This document shows positions 1 to 8,002 of a stretch of DNA of 11,226 nucleotides, in pieces. The notes beneath the pieces were generated by a model. That model was not told the DNA's origin. It made no database searches and worked only from the letters and a program-made list of their open reading frames with translations. The first letter of the stretch is position 1. Every line of letters begins with the position of its first letter. Position numbers and translations under genes: made by a program. This DNA comes from Pseudomonadota bacterium (GTDB lineage: Bacteria; Pseudomonadota; Gammaproteobacteria; Burkholderiales; Burkholderiaceae_B). Location: assembly GCA_023386765.1 (NCBI GenBank), contig JAEWJD010000309.1, positions 1 to 11,226 of the forward strand, in the 5' to 3' direction.

Positions 1-357
1 GCACTCATCTGGATCACGCACGATCTGGGCGTGGTGGCCGAACTGGCCGACAAGGTGGCCGTGATGTATGCCGGGCGCATCGTCGAGGCCGGCCCGGTCA
101 ACGACGTGCTGGATGCCCCGCGCCACCCCTATACGCGCGGCCTGCTCGATTCGATGCCAGCGCAATCGCCGCCTGGCGCCCGCCTGCACCAGATCAACGG
201 CATGGCACCCACGTTGTCGGCCCGGCCCTCGGGCTGTGCCTTCCGGCCGCGCTGCCCCTATGCCATTGCGCGCTGCACCGAGCAGCCTCCCGCCGTCATC
301 CACGAAGGCTCGCGCAGCTTCCGCTGCTATGTGCCGCTTGCCCGCGAGGCCGCATGA
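1..357 (+). CDS. dppD: Peptide ABC transporter ATP-binding protein, DppD-type (C-terminal part only)
   Basis: This is the last 118 residues of a cytoplasmic ATPase subunit that powers a dipeptide/oligopeptide ABC importer; the 5' part lies outside the window. It opens in mid-domain with the switch-region motif ITHDLGVV (H-loop His is visible residue 7), so Walker A, signature and Walker B are off the edge. After it come the HPYTRGL segment and the oligopeptide-transporter C-terminal domain, with four cysteines at visible residues 79, 85, 92 and 109 (C-X5-C-X6-C-X16-C). In related Dpp/Opp ATPases this cysteine pattern has been reported to hold a [4Fe-4S] cluster. The stop codon overlaps the next start (ATGA), so the two ATPases are probably translationally coupled. 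The binding protein and permeases are presumably upstream. The family is certain; the dppD name is provisional, since OppD and GsiA-like proteins look similar here. Confidence 0.9.
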   Translation, partial: ALIWITHDLGVVAELADKVAVMYAGRIVEAGPVNDVLDAPRHPYTRGLLDSMPAQSPPGARLHQINGMAPTLSARPSGCAFRPRCPYAIARCTEQPPAVIHEGSRSFRCYVPLAREAA

Positions 358-1364
358 CCCAGAACGAATCCCCCGTTATCGAACTGCGCGACGTCCACAA
401 GCGTTTTGAAAGCCGCCCGGACATGGCGCAGCGCATGCTTTCCCTGGTCGGGAAACCCATCGACCGGCGCACCGTGCACGCCGTCAACGGCGTGTCCCTG
501 TCGGTGGCGCGCGGCGAGGTCGTCGGCCTGGTGGGTGAGTCCGGCTGCGGCAAGTCGACGCTGGGCCGCGTGGTCGCCGGCCTGCATGGCGCCAGCGCCG
601 GCCAGCTGTTCTACCAAGGCCGCGAGGTCAAGACGCTGAGCGGTGCCGACAAGCTCGCCTATACCCTGGGCGTGCAGATGATCTTCCAGGACCCGCAGGC
701 CTCGCTGAATCCGCGCCAGCGCCTCTACCAGATCCTGGGTGAAGCGCTCAAGGTGCACAAGCTGGTGCCGCCCGCCGAGATCCCCGAGCGGGTGGACCGC
801 GCCCTGGCCGAGGTGGGCCTGGACCGCGAGTACCGTGACCGCTTTCCGCACCAGATCTCCGGCGGCCAGCGCCAGCGCATCGGCATCGCGCGCGCCTTGC
901 TGGTCAACCCCAAGTTCCTGGTATGCGACGAACCGGTCGCCGCGCTGGACGTGTCCATCCAGGCGCAGGTGATCAACCTGTTCATGGATCTGCGCGAACA
1001 GCATGGCTTCACGTATCTGTTCATCAGCCATGACCTGGGCGTGGTGCGCCACATCTCCGACCGGGTGGCCATCATGTATCTGGGCAAGATCGTCGAGCAG
1101 GCCAGCGCCAGCGAGATCTTCGCCCGGCCCAATCACCCGTACACTCAAGCCTTGATGGCCGAAGTGCCCGACGTAAGCCGCCGCGGACGCGCCTTCACGC
1201 CGATCCGGGGCGAGATCCCCTCGCCCCTGAATCCGCCGTCGGGTTGCACCTTCCATCCGCGCTGCCCGCATGCCATGCCGCGCTGCAAGGAAGAAGTGCC
1301 GGTTCTCAAGACTATCGCTCCGGGCCACGTATCGGCCTGTCACCTCAACGACGTTCCCGCCTGA
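354..1364 (+). CDS. dppF: Peptide ABC transporter ATP-binding protein, DppF-type
   Basis: Second ATPase of the peptide importer, 336 aa, the usual length for DppF/OppF. All nucleotide-binding motifs are present: Walker A GESGCGKST (61-69), Q-loop FQDPQ (111-115), signature ISGGQ (168-172), Walker B with catalytic Glu193 in CDEP, D-loop ALDVS, and H-loop His226. The C-terminal oligopeptide domain carries HPYTQAL (261-267) and Cys298, 304, 311 and 329 (C-X5-C-X6-C-X17-C), the same spacing type as the upstream partner, so a [4Fe-4S] cluster is possible. The start is fixed by the ATGA overlap with dppD and a GCGAGG ribosome site 4 nt upstream. It would pair with DppD as a heterodimer on the inner face of the membrane. 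The substrate cannot be read from the ATPase; the downstream hydrolase and M20 peptidase suggest a peptide or N-acyl amino acid. Confidence 0.93.
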   Translation: MTQNESPVIELRDVHKRFESRPDMAQRMLSLVGKPIDRRTVHAVNGVSLSVARGEVVGLVGESGCGKSTLGRVVAGLHGASAGQLFYQGREVKTLSGADKLAYTLGVQMIFQDPQASLNPRQRLYQILGEALKVHKLVPPAEIPERVDRALAEVGLDREYRDRFPHQISGGQRQRIGIARALLVNPKFLVCDEPVAALDVSIQAQVINLFMDLREQHGFTYLFISHDLGVVRHISDRVAIMYLGKIVEQASASEIFARPNHPYTQALMAEVPDVSRRGRAFTPIRGEIPSPLNPPSGCTFHPRCPHAMPRCKEEVPVLKTIAPGHVSACHLNDVPA

Positions 1365-1366
1365 AT

Positions 1367-2272
1367 ATGAAACCCGCCGAACTGAGCAACGTCGATCGCA
1401 TGGCCATTGAACTGGGCCATGCCGGACGCAACAGCTTTGTGTACATCGATGACGACCGCAACGCCGATCGTCCCTTCACCCTGAACACCTATCGCCCGTA
1501 CGGCTACACGCCCGAGGACCCGGTGGTCGTGGTGCAGCACGGTGTGCTGCGCAACGGCGATGAATACCGCGACTTCTGGATTCCCGCAGCCGACAAGCAC
1601 CGCCTGCTGATCGTGGCGCTGACCTTCTCCAATGAGATCTGGCCCGGCGTGGAGAGCTACAACAACGGCCGCGCCTTCAGCGCCGGCGGCAATCCGCGCC
1701 ACCTCGATGGCTGGACCTACGCCCTGGTCGCCAACGTGCTCAGGGACCTGGCCGCCTCGGGCGTGTCGAACTGCCAGCCGGCCTATCTGTTCGGCCACTC
1801 GGCCGGCGGCCAGTTCGTGCATCGCCTGATGAGCTCGCAGCCGCATGCGCCGTTCACGGGCGTGATCACCGCCAACCCGGGCTGGTACACGCTGCCCGAC
1901 CTGGCGCTGCCCTATCCGGAAGGCATGGGCGGCGTCGGCCTGACCGATCAGCATCTGGCCCGCCTGCTGGCTTATCCCATGACCATCCTGGCCGGCGACC
2001 AGGATACCGATACCAGCGACCCGAACCTGCCGGCCCAGCCCGAAGCCCTGCGCCAGGGGCCGCACCGCTACGCACGCGCCCAGCATTACTTCGAGGCCGG
2101 CCGCGAGGCAGCCGAACGCCTGGGTCTGCCTTTCGGCTGGCGCTTGCAAAGCGTACCCGGCATCGGGCACGATGGTCGTGCCATGTCTGCCGTTGCCGCC
2201 CATCTGTGGTTCGACGGCGGCATGCCTGACGCCGCCACGCTGGCCGACCTGGCTGGCGATCACTCCGCCTGA
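1367..2272 (+). CDS. Alpha/beta hydrolase (serine hydrolase) of the peptide-transporter operon
   Basis: A 301-aa protein with an alpha/beta-hydrolase fold. The oxyanion-side motif VVVQHGVLRNG (about 54-64) is followed by the nucleophile elbow GHSAGG (143-148, Ser145). The likely catalytic acid lies in AGDQD (Asp213, possibly Asp211) and the catalytic His is His268 in GIGHDG. No signal peptide or membrane helix is visible, so it is probably cytoplasmic. The frame is open back to 1244, but the ATG at 1367, 2 nt after the dppF stop, is chosen: an earlier start would overlap dppF by 120 nt. No clear Shine-Dalgarno precedes it, which fits coupling to dppF translation. It resembles esterase or PHB-depolymerase-like hydrolases in overall layout, but the substrate is unknown. 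Its position between transporter and peptidase suggests it removes an ester or acyl group from an imported compound; that is inference. Confidence 0.85.
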   Translation: MKPAELSNVDRMAIELGHAGRNSFVYIDDDRNADRPFTLNTYRPYGYTPEDPVVVVQHGVLRNGDEYRDFWIPAADKHRLLIVALTFSNEIWPGVESYNNGRAFSAGGNPRHLDGWTYALVANVLRDLAASGVSNCQPAYLFGHSAGGQFVHRLMSSQPHAPFTGVITANPGWYTLPDLALPYPEGMGGVGLTDQHLARLLAYPMTILAGDQDTDTSDPNLPAQPEALRQGPHRYARAQHYFEAGREAAERLGLPFGWRLQSVPGIGHDGRAMSAVAAHLWFDGGMPDAATLADLAGDHSA

Positions 2273-2286
2273 ATCCGTACAAAGCC

Positions 2287-3420
2287 ATGAACAAACTGCC
2301 TAATACCGAAGCCCTCGTCAGCGAAATCCAGACCTGGATTCAATGCGAGTCGCCCACCCACTACGTCGAGGGCATCACCGCCATGGCTCAACTGGCGGCC
2401 GAGCGTGCCCGCGAGCTGGGCCTGCGCGTGGAACTCACGCCGCTGGGCGATAACGTCGGCCCCTTGGTGTATGCCACCACGCGCGCCCCGGGTGACACCA
2501 CGCCGGGCATTTTCATCATCGGCCACCTGGACACCGTGCACCCGGTCGGCACCCTGGGCGACAACCCCTGCCGCATCGAGGATGACCGCCTGTACGGCCC
2601 AGGCAGCTACGACATGAAGGCCGGCATCGTGCTGGCACTGGCCGGCATGACGGGCCTGACCGACCACGCCCGCGGCACCCGTCTGCCCATCGACTTCCTG
2701 ATGGTGCCCGACGAGGAAACCGGCAGCCATGCCTCGCGCCCCCACATCGAGCATCTGGCCAAGCAGGCCAAGTACGCCCTGGTGTGCGAACCGGCCCGCC
2801 CCAACGGCGGCAAGTGCGTCACCGCCCGCAAGGGCACCGGCATGTTGCGCCTGGGCGTCAAGGGCCGTCCGGCCCACGCTGGCATGGCGCACGAGAAAGG
2901 CCGCAGCGCCATCCGCGAAATGGCCCATCAGGTGCTGGCGCTGGAGGGCATGACCGACTACGAGCGCGGCGTGACGGTCAGCGTCGGCACGATCGCCGGA
3001 GGCACCGTCACCAACACCGTGCCGGGCTACTGCCGCTGCGTGGTGGACTTCCGCGTGCCCGACATGGGCGCCGCGCAGGACGTGCTGCGTCGCATGCGTG
3101 AACTGTGCGCCGTCACCCCTGACGTCGAACTGGACATCGACGTCCAGCTCAACCGCCCGCCGATGGAAAAGACAGCGGCCTCGGGCGCGCTGCTCGAACT
3201 GGCCCAGGGTTATGCCACCCAGGCCGGCTTCCCCCTCGAAGACGCCCCCATGACCGGCGGCGGCAGCGATGCGAACTTCACTTCGGCCCTGGGCGTGCCC
3301 ACGCTGGATGGGCTGGGTGCCGACGGCGACGGCGCGCACACGCTGCACGAGTACATCCAGATCTCCACGCTGGAGATGCGCGCCAAGTTCTGGCATCTGC
3401 TGCTGCGCGATCTGGCCTGA
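2287..3420 (+). CDS. M20 family zinc metallopeptidase, glutamate carboxypeptidase (CPG2)-like
   Basis: A 377-aa member of the M20 family, near the usual length for cytoplasmic members. The di-zinc active site is complete: His80 and Asp82 in GHLDTVHP, bridging Asp109 in GSYDMKAG, catalytic Glu143 and ligand Glu144 in PDEETGS, Glu168 in CEPA, and His351 in GAHTLHE. The lid/dimerisation domain spans roughly 180-290 (GRPAHAGM at 193-200). These match the order in carboxypeptidase G2, which releases C-terminal glutamate from folates and N-acyl-glutamates; deacetylases and dipeptidases of the same family cannot be excluded. There is no signal peptide, so it probably acts on substrates after import. 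It starts 14 nt after the hydrolase stop with only a weak ribosome site, and is the last gene of the operon, followed by a terminator-like hairpin at 3433-3460. Confidence 0.9.
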   Translation: MNKLPNTEALVSEIQTWIQCESPTHYVEGITAMAQLAAERARELGLRVELTPLGDNVGPLVYATTRAPGDTTPGIFIIGHLDTVHPVGTLGDNPCRIEDDRLYGPGSYDMKAGIVLALAGMTGLTDHARGTRLPIDFLMVPDEETGSHASRPHIEHLAKQAKYALVCEPARPNGGKCVTARKGTGMLRLGVKGRPAHAGMAHEKGRSAIREMAHQVLALEGMTDYERGVTVSVGTIAGGTVTNTVPGYCRCVVDFRVPDMGAAQDVLRRMRELCAVTPDVELDIDVQLNRPPMEKTAASGALLELAQGYATQAGFPLEDAPMTGGGSDANFTSALGVPTLDGLGADGDGAHTLHEYIQISTLEMRAKFWHLLLRDLA

Positions 3421-3432
3421 GGCAGCGCCAGG

Positions 3433-3469
3433 GGCCGGCGCCGACCGTTGCGCGCCGGCCTTATTTCTT
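3433..3469 (+). terminator. Rho-independent terminator of the dpp-hydrolase-peptidase operon
   Basis: A perfect 9-bp GC-only stem (GGCCGGCGC at 3433-3441 with GCGCCGGCC at 3452-3460) and a 10-nt loop is followed directly by TTATTTCTT. It begins 12 nt after the peptidase stop. The T-rich tail is at the same time the stop and last codons of the convergent rep gene. The other side of the stem has no T-run, so it should work mainly for plus-strand transcripts. Confidence 0.75.
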
Positions 3470-5521
3470 GAGCAGGGCCTTGAGCATGCCGAGCCTTTCC
3501 TTGGGGCTCATGGCGGCCGTGGCCGGATCTTCGGCAATCCCCGGTTCGGCCAGGCCCATTTCCTCGATGAAACGCGACGGCTCGCAGATGCGATCTTCGC
3601 GCGCCCGGCGTCGCTTGCGGCACCAGCTCAAATGCAGGCTGCGCTGCGCCCGGGTAATTCCCACATACATCAGGCGACGCTCCTCCTGAACCCGGCCCAT
3701 CAGAATGGTGCCGGCGTTCTCGGGATCGATATCCTCGTCATCGCGCCCCAGGTGGGGCAGCAAGCCCTCCTCGACGCCGGCCAGGTAGACATGCGGGTAC
3801 TCCAGGCCCTTGGAGGCATGCAAGGTGGACAGCTTGACCGCATCGGGCTCGTCTTCCTCGCCACGCTCGAGCATGGTCACCAGTGCCACGTGCTGCACCA
3901 GTTCAAACAGCGTCATGCCATCTTCGTCGGCCTTGCGCTTGAGCCAGGACACCAGCTCCATGACGTTCTGCCAGCGCGTCTGCGCGGGCCGCTCTTCGAG
4001 CAGGTCGAACAGGTAGCGTTCGTACTGGATGGCCTGCAACAAGTCATCCAGCAACGGGCCGGCCGGCTCGGCGGCGCGGGTTGCCGTGCCCTCGGCCCCC
4101 CTGCCGGCGCGCCACTGGATACGCCGGATGAACTCACCGAAGGTGCGCAACGGCTCCAGCTGGCGCGGTGCCAGCAGCGCCTGCAGGCCCTCCTCGGAAC
4201 ACGCCTGCAGCAGCGAAATCGCACGCTGCGCAGCGTACTGGCCCAGCGTCTGCAACGTGCTCTGCCCGATGCCGCGCTTGGGCGTGGTGGCCGCACGGAT
4301 GAAGGCCGGATCGTCATCGTCATTGGCGATCAGGCGCAGGTAGGACAGGATATCGCGCACCTCGGCCTTGTCGAAGAAACTCTGCCCGCCCGAGATGGTG
4401 TACGGAATCTTCAGATTGCGCAGCGCCTGCTCCAGCACGCGCGCCTGATGGTTGCTGCGGTACAGGATGGCGAAGTCTTTCCATTGCGCCTGACGCTCGA
4501 AGCGCGAGGCCGAGATTTTCATGCCGATCGATTCGGCCTCGTGCTCATCGCCGTCCATGGGCGTGACCGTGATGGGTTCGCCTGCCCCCAGCTCCGACCA
4601 GAGCTTCTTCTCGAACAGCTTGGGATTGCGTTCGATCACATTGTTGGCTGCCGCCAGGATGCGCTGCACCGAACGATAGTTCTGCTCCAGCTTGATGAGC
4701 TTCAGGCTGGGGTAGTCGGCCGGCAGTTTGGCGAGGTTCTCGATGGTTGCGCCACGCCAGGCGTAGATCGCCTGGTCGTCGTCCCCCACCGCCGTGAACA
4801 TGGCCCGATCCCCTGTCAGCAGCTGTACCAGGCGGTACTGGCAGACGTTGGTGTCCTGATATTCATCGACCAGCAGGTAACGCACCCGGTTCTGCCAGCG
4901 CGTGCGCACTTCCTCGTTGTGCTCCAGCAATTGCGCCGGGATGCGGATCAGGTCGTCGAAATCCACCGCCTGGTAGGCCGCCAGCGTCGCCGCATAGCTG
5001 CGGTAGACCGCCACGGCCTCGACCTCGCCGGGCGTGATGGCCGCCTGGGCAGCCTGGTCAGGATCGAGCAGGGCGTTTTTCCACAAGGAAATGATGGACT
5101 GCACTTCGCGCAGGCGGGCCCGATCGGTGGTGGCCAGCAGGTCCTGGATGATCGCCATAGCGTCGTCCGAATCCAGGATGGAAAAGTTGGTTTTCAGGCC
5201 CGCATTGGCCGCCTCTTCGCGCAGCAGACGCACACCCAGGGCATGGAAAGTACTGATGGTCAGGCCCTTGGCCAGCTTGCGGTCGACCAGTTCCTTGACA
5301 CGCTCGGCCATCTCGCGCGCGGCTTTGTTGGTGAAGGTCAACGCCACCACGTTGCGCCCCATATAGCCGCACTCACGCAGCAGGTAGGCAATCTTCTGCG
5401 TGATCACCCGCGTCTTGCCGCTGCCGGCGCCGGCCAGCACCAGACAAGGGCCGTCCAGGTAGAGCACTGCCGCCTTCTGCGCCGGGTTCAGGCCGTGGCC
5501 AATAGGGGTATCCATAGACAT
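3461..5521 (-). CDS. rep: ATP-dependent DNA helicase Rep (UvrD/Rep superfamily 1A)
   Basis: A 686-aa 3'-5' DNA helicase, close to E. coli Rep (about 673 aa). Motifs run in order: Q-motif LNPAQ (11-15), Walker A AGAGSGKT (30-37), Ia LTFTNKAA (61-68), motif II LLVDEYQDTN (216-225), motif III GDDDQAIYAWRGA (246-258), LEQNYRS (278-284), motif V STLHASKGLEY (566-576) and motif VI YVGITRAQ (619-626). It helps forks past protein roadblocks and in restart, so its place just downstream of priA makes functional sense. The C-terminus is basic (KALLKK); in E. coli Rep this end contacts DnaB. A Gly/Ala-rich stretch near 471-488 looks like a short insertion. The start may be Met1 or Met3; no clear ribosome site is seen. 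UvrD and PcrA are related alternatives, but the sequence reads as Rep. Confidence 0.93.
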   Translation of the reverse strand: MSMDTPIGHGLNPAQKAAVLYLDGPCLVLAGAGSGKTRVITQKIAYLLRECGYMGRNVVALTFTNKAAREMAERVKELVDRKLAKGLTISTFHALGVRLLREEAANAGLKTNFSILDSDDAMAIIQDLLATTDRARLREVQSIISLWKNALLDPDQAAQAAITPGEVEAVAVYRSYAATLAAYQAVDFDDLIRIPAQLLEHNEEVRTRWQNRVRYLLVDEYQDTNVCQYRLVQLLTGDRAMFTAVGDDDQAIYAWRGATIENLAKLPADYPSLKLIKLEQNYRSVQRILAAANNVIERNPKLFEKKLWSELGAGEPITVTPMDGDEHEAESIGMKISASRFERQAQWKDFAILYRSNHQARVLEQALRNLKIPYTISGGQSFFDKAEVRDILSYLRLIANDDDDPAFIRAATTPKRGIGQSTLQTLGQYAAQRAISLLQACSEEGLQALLAPRQLEPLRTFGEFIRRIQWRAGRGAEGTATRAAEPAGPLLDDLLQAIQYERYLFDLLEERPAQTRWQNVMELVSWLKRKADEDGMTLFELVQHVALVTMLERGEEDEPDAVKLSTLHASKGLEYPHVYLAGVEEGLLPHLGRDDEDIDPENAGTILMGRVQEERRLMYVGITRAQRSLHLSWCRKRRRAREDRICEPSRFIEEMGLAEPGIAEDPATAAMSPKERLGMLKALLKK

Positions 5522-5552
5522 GGAGCGTCGCTCGCCATTGCAAAGAATTCAA

Positions 5553-5578
5553 ACTCGCGGCCTGGGCCGCACTCGCGG
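5553..5578 (-). repeat. Short hairpin and direct repeat between priA and rep
   Basis: In the 71-bp priA-rep gap, GCGGC (5557-5561) and GCCGC (5566-5570) form a 5-bp stem with a CTGG loop, and ACTCGCGG occurs twice (5553-5560 and 5571-5578). On the minus strand the stem is followed by GAGTTTGAATTCTTTG, a poor T-tract. It may be a weak attenuator between priA and rep, or nothing. Confidence 0.25.
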
Positions 5579-5592
5579 GTGCTGCAGAAGCC

Positions 5593-7674
<2,082 letters not shown>

Positions 7675-7773
7675 GCCGACTCATGTTCAAGATGGTTGCT
7701 ACTTAAAGTGGATTCTGGGAGTTGCCGCTAAGCGCCGCCCCGCCAGAGGGGAAGCCACAGACTTTTGCCAGCC

Positions 7774-7782
7774 TGTGGATAA
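7774..7782 (-). promoter_or_regulatory. Perfect consensus DnaA box
   Basis: TTATCCACA on the minus strand matches the high-affinity DnaA box exactly. It sits about 100 bp upstream of priA and beside the AT-rich island. A single 9-mer can arise by chance, so binding is only predicted. Confidence 0.55.
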
Positions 7783-7790
7783 CTTTGGGG

Positions 7791-7817
7791 AAAACAGCCG
7801 GGGAAACTTCCCGGCTG
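7791..7817 (-). terminator. Probable terminator of hemE (minus strand)
   Basis: CAGCCGGG (7795-7802) pairs perfectly with CCCGGCTG (7810-7817) around a 7-nt loop that can close further. On the minus strand the stem is followed by TTTTCCCC. It lies about 185 nt beyond the hemE stop, which is rather far. The other strand continues GGATTTTCG, so weak activity in both directions is possible. Confidence 0.45.
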
Positions 7818-7818
7818 G

Positions 7819-7899
7819 ATTTTCGATTCGCTCTGAAAAATTTCCGCAGCGCCACAAAATTGATATTTTCGATTTGATTTCATAGACTTAAATCGAAAT
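7819..7899. repeat. Iterated ATTTTCGATT motif with an inverted copy
   Basis: ATTTTCGATT occurs at 7819-7828 and again at 7865-7874, 46 bp apart start to start. An inverted copy within AAATCGAAA lies at 7890-7898. The second and third copies form a 9-bp perfect inverted repeat (TTTCGATTT at 7867-7875, AAATCGAAA at 7890-7898) with a 14-nt gap. This is operator-like spacing within AT-rich DNA. No regulator can be named. Confidence 0.45.
7860..7888 (+). promoter_or_regulatory. Sigma70-like promoter reading rightward, antisense to hemE
   Basis: TTGATA (7860-7865) matches the -35 consensus at five of six positions, and TAGACT (7883-7888) matches the -10 at four of six, including the key T1, A2 and T6. 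The spacer is exactly 17 bp. Transcription would start near 7895 and run into the 3' end of hemE on the opposite strand. The inverted repeat arms at 7867-7875 and 7890-7898 bracket the -10, a classic place for a repressor. AT-rich DNA yields such matches by chance, so this is moderate evidence. Confidence 0.4.
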
Positions 7900-7900
7900 T

Positions 7901-7954
7901 ACAAGCTTGTGACGAAGCGTTTACGCTTTGCTGCACAGCCACTCTTGCTGTGCA
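7901..7954. repeat. Palindrome and two tandem hairpins after hemE
   Basis: Three symmetric elements follow in a row. ACAAGCTTGT (7901-7910) is a perfect 10-bp palindrome. CGAAGCG/CGCTTTG (7913-7919 with 7924-7930, loop TTTA, one G-T pair) is a small hairpin. TGCACAGC/GCTGTGCA (7932-7939 with 7947-7954, 7-nt loop) is a perfect 8-bp stem. None is followed by a T-run on either strand, so they do not look like simple terminators. They could protect the hemE mRNA end, shape a transcript from the plus-strand promoter, or bind protein. Confidence 0.45.
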
Positions 7955-7957
7955 CAA
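7949..7957 (-). promoter_or_regulatory. Weak DnaA-box-like site
   Basis: TTGTGCACA on the minus strand differs from TTATCCACA at two positions, and overlaps the right arm of the last hairpin. It is worth noting only because a perfect box lies 175 bp away in the same non-coding region. Confidence 0.2.
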
Positions 7958-8002
7958 CTTGGAAAAGGCGGGCCATGGCCGCGCCTCTTATCCCGCTAGT
8001 AG

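Larger units (their letters stand above)
7675..8002. other. hemE-priA intergenic region, 328 bp, AT-rich and structured
   Basis: The longest non-coding stretch in the window, lying between hemE and priA, both read leftward. In coordinate order it holds a GC-rich priA leader, a perfect DnaA box (7774-7782), a terminator-like hairpin (7791-7817), and an AT-rich island (about 7819-7905) with three copies of a TTTCGATT motif. A plus-strand sigma70-like promoter (7860-7888), a 10-bp palindrome (7901-7910) and two neighbouring hairpins (7913-7954) follow. The AT content contrasts sharply with the GC-rich genes around it. No convincing protein is encoded: a 70-codon plus-strand frame at 7673-7885 has no family resemblance and runs through the hairpin. 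The region may end hemE transcription, start priA transcription and hold regulatory or DnaA-bound sites. Confidence 0.7.

Noticed and set aside
1244..1366. Upstream in-frame extension of the hydrolase (41 more codons)
   Set aside because: It would lie inside the dppF coding region; the ATG at 1367 directly after the dppF stop gives the expected N-terminus.
327..3396. Three long minus-strand frames (327-1343, 1340-2263, 2260-3396) under the plus operon
   Set aside because: They mirror dppF, the hydrolase and the peptidase almost exactly and have no protein-family features.
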